Shown here in pieces: positions 6,985 through 11,721 of a stretch of DNA of 11,721 bases; position 1 is the stretch's first letter, and each line of letters begins with the position of its first letter. A model generated the notes under the pieces. The model ran no database searches. It worked only from the letters and a program-made list of their open reading frames with translations, and was not told where the DNA came from. A program made the translations under genes and the position numbers. Origin of the DNA: CAZOEL01 sp964578835 (GTDB lineage Bacteria; Desulfobacterota; Syntrophobacteria; Syntrophobacterales; Syntrophobacteraceae); contig CAZOEL010000126.1 in the NCBI GenBank assembly GCA_964578835.1, positions 1 to 11,721 of the forward strand. Direction: 5' to 3'.

Positions 6985-7986
6985 ATGATGGTAGTTCCTA
7001 GAACGATTCTGGCGCTTGCGATTGTTCTTTTCGGCGGCTCTTTTCTGGGCGGATGCCAATCAAAGGTGAGCCAGGAAGCGCAGGGGCCTGCGCTCAAATT
7101 GACGGTAGCATTGAGAGCTGCTCCCGACTCCGGACTCATCGCCATAGCTGATGAGAAAGGCTATTTCAAAGCAGCTGGTGTTGAAGTTTCCATAAAGTCC
7201 TATCCGGCCGGGCTTCTGGCCCTCGAAGCCATGTGCCGTGGAGAAGCAGATTTGGCTACAGTGGCTGACATAGCTCTTGCCACGAAGATGTTCAGTGAAA
7301 AATCCATCAGAGTAGTGGCTTCGATAGGCTTTTCGACTGCCAGCCAGATTGTGGCGAGAAAGGACAGGGACATTCAAACGCCTTCGAACCTCAAAGGGAA
7401 AAGAGTCGGTTTCACTCCCGATACAACGAGCGATTATTTCCTCCACACCTTTCTACTGACAGAGAAAATTCCGCCTAAAGAAATCAGCGCCATTCCAATT
7501 CCGGCAGACAAACAGGCGCAAGCTCTCATCAACGGCGAAGTGGACGCGGTGTCTGCTTTTGATGTCTTTGCCTTCCAGGCAACAAAGGGGCTGGGAGAGA
7601 ATGCGATAGCCTGGGACTGCCAGAACAACCTGGGCTATCAATGGGTTCTGGCGACCAATGAAGGCGTTCTGCAATCGCCCGAAGCCGTAAAGCGGTTTTT
7701 GAGGGCGCTCATAGAAGCAGAGAATTTCGCCACGGCCAATGAAGCAGACGCAAAGGCCATTGTGGTTCGAAAACTCAATCTTGATCCAGAAATGGCGCGG
7801 CAGGGCTGGTCAAAGATCAGGCTAAACGTTTCTCTGAGCCAATCTGTTGTTACTTCCCTCAGGGACTTCCTTCACTGGAAAATGACATCGGAAGGGAAAG
7901 ACGGTAATCCGCCAGAAGTTCTTCAATATATCTATACGGGTGCTTTGGATGATGTATCGCCCAGGTCTGTAACTATCTTCAGGTAG
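6985..7986 (+). CDS. NMT1/SsuA-like solute-binding lipoprotein
   Basis: This 333-residue protein is predicted to bind a small ligand in the periplasm while anchored by lipid. It opens with a lipoprotein signal (MMVVPRTILALAIVLFGG) and a lipobox ending in LGGC, with Cys24 as the lipidated residue. The body has features of the NMT1/SsuA-like type II binding proteins: GLIAIADEKGYFKAAGVEV near residues 49-68, GEADLATV near 86, and LKGKRVGFTPDTTSDYF near 136-152. Family members bind sulfonates, nitrate, pyrimidine precursors and similar compounds; the ligand here cannot be told. I chose the ATG at 6985 because GGAAG (6973-6977) precedes it and because this places the signal peptide at the N-terminus; a GTG at 6862 would add 41 unlikely residues. 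The stop is 6 bases before the histidine kinase start, so the two form an operon. No permease or ATPase gene accompanies it. Confidence 0.9.
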   Translation: MMVVPRTILALAIVLFGGSFLGGCQSKVSQEAQGPALKLTVALRAAPDSGLIAIADEKGYFKAAGVEVSIKSYPAGLLALEAMCRGEADLATVADIALATKMFSEKSIRVVASIGFSTASQIVARKDRDIQTPSNLKGKRVGFTPDTTSDYFLHTFLLTEKIPPKEISAIPIPADKQAQALINGEVDAVSAFDVFAFQATKGLGENAIAWDCQNNLGYQWVLATNEGVLQSPEAVKRFLRALIEAENFATANEADAKAIVVRKLNLDPEMARQGWSKIRLNVSLSQSVVTSLRDFLHWKMTSEGKDGNPPEVLQYIYTGALDDVSPRSVTIFR

Positions 7987-7992
7987 GCGCTC

Positions 7993-10914
7993 ATGAAGAA
8001 GTGGTCGAGAATCCTTGTCGGAATAGCGGCATCACTTGTAGTTTCCGTCCTGATTGCTTCAGGTGCATTCTGGATTCTGCAAGAGGTGGAAAGAGAAACT
8101 GCGCGCGGTCGCATCTACAATCAGGTCATCAATAAAATACACGCCCTGAACCAACTCTCAGCAAAGTACGAAGGCAGACGCGATCAAGGCTATATTCATC
8201 AGATTGCCGATATACACAAGTCCCTGGGAAATCTTCTCGCGGAGATGGCATCCTTCGACTCATCAGAGGACTTGCTCATTGGACAGATACGATCAAGCAA
8301 CCTTGACCTCGGCTATTCCCTCGACAGGCTCTTCGACGTCTCCGAGGATGACGCAGGAATTGGAGCCGAGCGCAAGAACGTCCTTACCTCTCAGCTCTGG
8401 TTGAAGACCCAGTTCATTCTTGACGACACCTACCGGCTCATCGAGCTCAGCAACTCTCGAATCGAATCGGCGCAGGCAAAGGCAGCCACCCTTGTAGTCC
8501 TCTTGATTGCTCTGCTCATTTCAATAAATGCAGCTATTTCTTTTTTCTCCGCAAGGAGTGTCGTACATGCTGAGGCAGAGGCGAGAAAGGAGCGCGAATG
8601 GCTTCACGTCACACTTTCAAGCATTGGGGATGCCGTTATTGCCACCGGTGCATCGGGAAAGATCGGCTTCATCAACCCCGTTGCGGCCAGCCTTACGGGC
8701 TGGAAAGAGCACGAAGCGTCGGGAAAGGCGCTCGAGGAGGTCTTTAGAGCTATTGACGAGAGGACTCGAGAGCCCAGGGATGATGTCTTCAAGCGCGTTC
8801 TAAGTGAGGGTAAGGCCGTTATGCTGGAAAACAACACGGCTCTCATCACCCGCGACGGGGGAGAAATCTCTATCGAGGACAGTGCCGCCCCGATCAGAGA
8901 CGGAACAGGGAGCCTGATCGGCGTCGTGCTGGTCTTCCACGATGTCACGGAAAAGCGGCGAGCACAGGCGGCGCTGCGGGAAAGCGAGGAGCGACTCCGT
9001 CTTCACAGAGAGCGGATGCCGATCGGATGCATCGTCTATGACGAGGAGTTCCGCTTTGTCCAGTTCAACCCTGCTGCCGAACGAATCTTTGGCTACACAG
9101 CCGAGGAACTCATCGGCCGACACGCTCAAGTCATTGTCCCCTCGGAGACTCAACCGCATGTGAATGGCATCCTTCGCCGCCTCGCTGCCGGGGAGATGAC
9201 CGCCCACAGCGTCAACGAGAATCTCACCCGAGATAACCGGATCATCCTTTGTGACTGGCTGAACACACCTCTAAAGGATTCCCGGGGCAAATTCCTGGGG
9301 TTCCTTTCCATGGTGCAGGATATCACTGAGCGAAAGCAGGCCGAAGAAGCGCTGCGGGAGAGTGAAGACAGGTTCAGAGCCCTTTTCGAGCATGCCCCTA
9401 TTCCTTACCAGTCCCTCGATGAGGATGGGCGTCTCCTTATGGTCAATCAGGCATGGCTTGACACTCTGGGCTACTCTCGCAATGAGGTCGTTGGAAAGTG
9501 GTTCGGGAGCTTTCTTGCTGCACCGTGCGTGGGAACGTTCGAGGAGAGATTCCCTTGCTTTAAAGGACAGGGTGAAGTGCATGGCGTCGAGTTTGAGATG
9601 CTCTGTAAAGAGGGACGGAGCATCATTACTTCCTTCGATGGAAAGATCGGCAGAAACAAAGATGGGAGCTTCAAGCAGACCCACTGCATTTTCACTGACA
9701 TTACCGCTCGAAGGCAGGCAGAAGAGGCCATTCGAAGAAGCGAAGCGATGCTACGAGCAGTAATGGAAGCCCTGCCAACCGGTGTCTCCATCATTGATGC
9801 CCATGGCGGGAGTATCAAGTCTAATCCTGCTTTCGAGAAGGTCTGGGGTGGCTCTCCCCCGCCTACGCAATCGATAAGCGACTATGCCGCTTACAAAGCA
9901 TGGTGGTTGGACACGGGCCAGTTGGTGCAACCGGAGGAGTGGGCTGCAGCACGTGCAATCCGCAAGGGCGAAACGGTCGTTGGACAACTGATGCAGATCG
10001 AGCGCTTCGACGGAAACCGAGCCTATGTTCACAACAGTGCAGCCCCTGTTCTTGATGCTCACGGCAAGGTCACGGGGAGCGCAGTGGCGATCATGGACAT
10101 AACCCAGCGTATGGAAGCAGAAGAAGCACTCAAAAGATCGCGCGACGAATTGGAACTTCGAGTGCAGGAACGTACCTGCGAGCTCGAAGCCTACATGAGA
10201 AAGCTTCAGGAGAGCAATCAGGCTCTGCAGGATTTTGTCTCCATAGCTTCACACGACCTGCAGGAGCCTCTGAGGAAAGTCACCTCTTTTGGAAACAGGC
10301 TCAAGCAAAAGCATGGAGATGCCATGGGAGAAAAAGGGAAAGACTATCTGGACCGGATGCTTGGTGCAACGGACCGCATGCAGATCCTTCTCAAATCACT
10401 TCTGGACTACTCGCGTGTTTCAACGAAAGCAGAGCCTTTTAGACCCGTTGACCTTGCCGAAATTATCCGGGAAGTTCTCTCAGACCTTGAGGTGAGAATC
10501 GAAAGCACGGGGGGTGAGGTGCTCGTAGATCACCTTCCCACGATCGACGCCGATCCTACCCAGATGCGCCAACTCTTCCAGAATCTTATCGGCAATGCCC
10601 TCAAGTTCCACAAAGATGGCGAGAATCCCGTTGTGAAGATCCACTGTTCCACCGATGATCCTGACTCTTTCGAGATGGCTGTTGAAGATAATGGCGTTGG
10701 ATTTGAAGAGAAGTACCTGGATAGGATCTTTGCTCCCTTCCAAAGGCTGCATGGGAAAAGCAGCCATTACGAGGGAACAGGCATGGGGCTCGCCATCTGC
10801 CGGAAGATCGTAGACCGTCACCGAGGAAGCATCACGGCCAAGAGTGCCCTCGGACAAGGATCGACCTTTCTTATCTCTCTCCCGGTGAAGCATGAGAACA
10901 GCGAGGATGCATAA
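7993..10914 (+). CDS. Membrane sensor histidine kinase with four PAS-type modules
   Basis: The 973-residue protein is predicted to sense signals, autophosphorylate on His and pass the phosphate to a response regulator. The N-terminus has two membrane segments (about 7-29 and 164-187) enclosing a mostly helical periplasmic domain of about 130 residues. Four PAS-type modules follow, at about 200-320, 330-448, 455-572 and 580-705; each ends in a similar helical linker (such as RKQAEEALRESEDRFRALFE). A coiled coil (about 706-745) leads to the HisKA domain with His754 in SHDLQEPLRK. The ATPase domain has the N box (NLIGNALKFH, 864-873), DNGVGF (899-904), the F box (FAPFQRLH), GTGMGL (928-933) and GQGSTF (954-959). 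All catalytic parts look intact. There is no receiver domain and no response regulator gene follows in the window. The gene starts 6 bases after the binding lipoprotein gene, suggesting that the lipoprotein informs the periplasmic domain. Confidence 0.96.
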   Translation: MKKWSRILVGIAASLVVSVLIASGAFWILQEVERETARGRIYNQVINKIHALNQLSAKYEGRRDQGYIHQIADIHKSLGNLLAEMASFDSSEDLLIGQIRSSNLDLGYSLDRLFDVSEDDAGIGAERKNVLTSQLWLKTQFILDDTYRLIELSNSRIESAQAKAATLVVLLIALLISINAAISFFSARSVVHAEAEARKEREWLHVTLSSIGDAVIATGASGKIGFINPVAASLTGWKEHEASGKALEEVFRAIDERTREPRDDVFKRVLSEGKAVMLENNTALITRDGGEISIEDSAAPIRDGTGSLIGVVLVFHDVTEKRRAQAALRESEERLRLHRERMPIGCIVYDEEFRFVQFNPAAERIFGYTAEELIGRHAQVIVPSETQPHVNGILRRLAAGEMTAHSVNENLTRDNRIILCDWLNTPLKDSRGKFLGFLSMVQDITERKQAEEALRESEDRFRALFEHAPIPYQSLDEDGRLLMVNQAWLDTLGYSRNEVVGKWFGSFLAAPCVGTFEERFPCFKGQGEVHGVEFEMLCKEGRSIITSFDGKIGRNKDGSFKQTHCIFTDITARRQAEEAIRRSEAMLRAVMEALPTGVSIIDAHGGSIKSNPAFEKVWGGSPPPTQSISDYAAYKAWWLDTGQLVQPEEWAAARAIRKGETVVGQLMQIERFDGNRAYVHNSAAPVLDAHGKVTGSAVAIMDITQRMEAEEALKRSRDELELRVQERTCELEAYMRKLQESNQALQDFVSIASHDLQEPLRKVTSFGNRLKQKHGDAMGEKGKDYLDRMLGATDRMQILLKSLLDYSRVSTKAEPFRPVDLAEIIREVLSDLEVRIESTGGEVLVDHLPTIDADPTQMRQLFQNLIGNALKFHKDGENPVVKIHCSTDDPDSFEMAVEDNGVGFEEKYLDRIFAPFQRLHGKSSHYEGTGMGLAICRKIVDRHRGSITAKSALGQGSTFLISLPVKHENSEDA

Positions 10915-11204
10915 GACAACTTTTGCTCTCGCCAATAGCATATCTATGCTGGCGCGGAAATTCAACCTTTCTCTCCTATGTCACGTTTTCTCAACGCCCT
11001 CCCCGCTGGTTCCATATGATCACGGAAAGTTGAACGCCTGCGGGAATTGCCCATATCGCCATTTTGTCAAGCCGTAGACAAGAAAAGATCAAGCAAAAAG
11101 CCCTGAGGCCAACAATTGGTGATAATGATTGCACATATACAATGGACAATCCTGAGCATTACGAGTCGCTGTAAAGATTATCTCTAACCTTTTTGGACTT
11201 TTGC
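10915..11204. other. Intergenic stretch after the kinase gene
   Basis: No gene is supported here. A plus-strand frame at 10892-11077 overlaps the kinase end and has no ribosome binding site or known motif. I found no strong hairpin followed by T, so the end of the binding-protein/kinase transcript is not marked by an obvious intrinsic terminator. Confidence 0.6.
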
Positions 11205-11480
11205 TCATTGTGCTTGTGCTTGGGGGATTTTCTCACTGCTTTTCAAGCTTGAATTTTTCTTTGCGTCCTTGATCCACTCCACTACTGGAAGCGAGCAATC
11301 CTTTGGCCAAGCCTTTGCAAGATGTTCCGGCAAGGACTCAAGCTCCTTTAGATGCGCCGCCCGATAGTAGCCCTGCCGAATGCTGACGCTGAAAGTCACG
11401 GCTTCAATGCCTTCGATGCAGCGTAAAAGAGATGCAATCCTCGCCTTGAGAACCTCAGGGAGCTTAGGAGCTGGAAAAGA
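11205..11480 (-). pseudogene. ORF remnant lacking a normal start
   Basis: A minus-strand frame ends with TAA at about 11205 and stays open well beyond the first usable start (GTG at 11399), through about 11590. Upstream of the GTG the translation still looks like protein (SFPAPKLPEVLKARIASLL, then RCIEGIEA), but there is no ATG before the frame enters the palindromic repeats at 11511-11572. The part after the GTG begins MTFSVSIRQGYYRAAHLKE. I do not recognise the family. The simplest reading is a gene whose 5' end was lost, possibly when the repeat unit inserted. The alternative is a 64-residue protein starting at the GTG. A GGAGG sequence near 11490 has no start codon at a suitable distance. 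Confidence 0.3.
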
Positions 11481-11508
11481 ATAACTCCTCCGTATTGTGA
11501 AAGAACCT

Positions 11509-11574
11509 AGATTCCCGCCTACGCGGGAATGACGGGAAACACCGCCGCAGTCATTCCCGCGAAGGCGGGAATCC
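11509..11574. repeat. REPIN-like pair of inverted ATTCCC-N8-GGGAAT palindromes
   Basis: Two 20-bp palindromes, at 11511-11530 (centre CGCCTACG) and 11553-11572 (centre CGCGAAGG), share the form ATTCCC-N8-GGGAAT. They lie in inverted orientation: each is followed by GAC toward the centre of the unit, so the whole unit can fold into one long imperfect hairpin with a loop of about 16 bases. The form matches the consensus of the neisserial dRS3 repeat, and similar GATTCCCGC...GCGGGAATGAC units are common between genes of many bacteria. Such units are thought to be moved by a RAYT transposase elsewhere in the genome; none is seen here. Confidence 0.85.
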
Positions 11575-11721
11575 AGAAAAACGATGACTTATTTCTTTCC
11601 GGCTCCTTAGGAAGTAAATCCGGTGGATCTCGAAAGATGATGAGGAAGACTTTCTCGTTTCTCCACCCTAAGGCAGCTCACAACAAATAACCTACCACAA
11701 TTAGTTCAGAAACACCCACCG
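11575..11721. other. Right-edge stretch
   Basis: I see no gene, repeat or clear signal between the palindrome pair and the window edge. The frame of the ORF remnant closes at a TAA near 11590. Confidence 0.5.

Noticed and set aside
11509..11574. CRISPR repeats
   Set aside because: Only two copies, in inverted rather than direct orientation, and each is itself a palindrome; this fits a REPIN-like unit.

Overview
The window looks like chromosomal DNA from a Gram-negative bacterium of mid GC content. The signs are a lipobox lipoprotein, Sec signal peptides, a two-membrane-segment sensor kinase and a large exported multicopper oxidase. The mix of genes fits an environmental, metal-cycling proteobacterium, perhaps of the former Deltaproteobacteria, but nothing in the sequence fixes the taxon.

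Left part (1-2199). One complete tyrosine recombinase gene (554-1663, +) is flanked by gene-poor DNA. An AT-rich divergent control region lies upstream; the integrase start codon and the start of a small opposite-strand ORF sit in the two arms of an 11-bp inverted repeat. Downstream are a short direct repeat and two strong hairpins but no tRNA gene. This resembles the edge of an integrated element or island.

Middle part (2200-5899, - strand). A 961-residue exported multicopper oxidase keeps all four copper-binding segments and carries a long unassigned N-terminal region. Upstream on the same strand are a small secreted protein with a CPSC motif and an 80-residue protein of unknown function with a strong ribosome binding site. 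The oxidase mRNA probably has a long structured leader. The oxidase gene also holds an 8-base C tract that could make it prone to frameshift.

Gene-poor stretch (5900-6984). It holds only weak minus-strand ORFs and separates the minus-strand cluster from the plus-strand operon.

Right part (6985-10914, + strand). A solute-binding lipoprotein of the NMT1/SsuA-like type lies 6 bases before a 973-residue membrane histidine kinase with four PAS-type modules. No permease or ATPase gene is present, so the binding protein more likely presents a ligand to the kinase than feeds a transporter. No response regulator lies in the window.

Right edge (10915-11721). An ORF remnant without a normal start is followed by two inverted copies of a 20-bp ATTCCC-N8-GGGAAT palindrome, a REPIN-like or dRS3-like repeat unit.

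No rRNA, tRNA, CRISPR array or complete insertion sequence was recognised. The best candidates for something less usual are the binding-protein/kinase pair, the oxidase with its extra N-terminal region and small secreted neighbour, and the inverted repeat around the divergent starts at the integrase.
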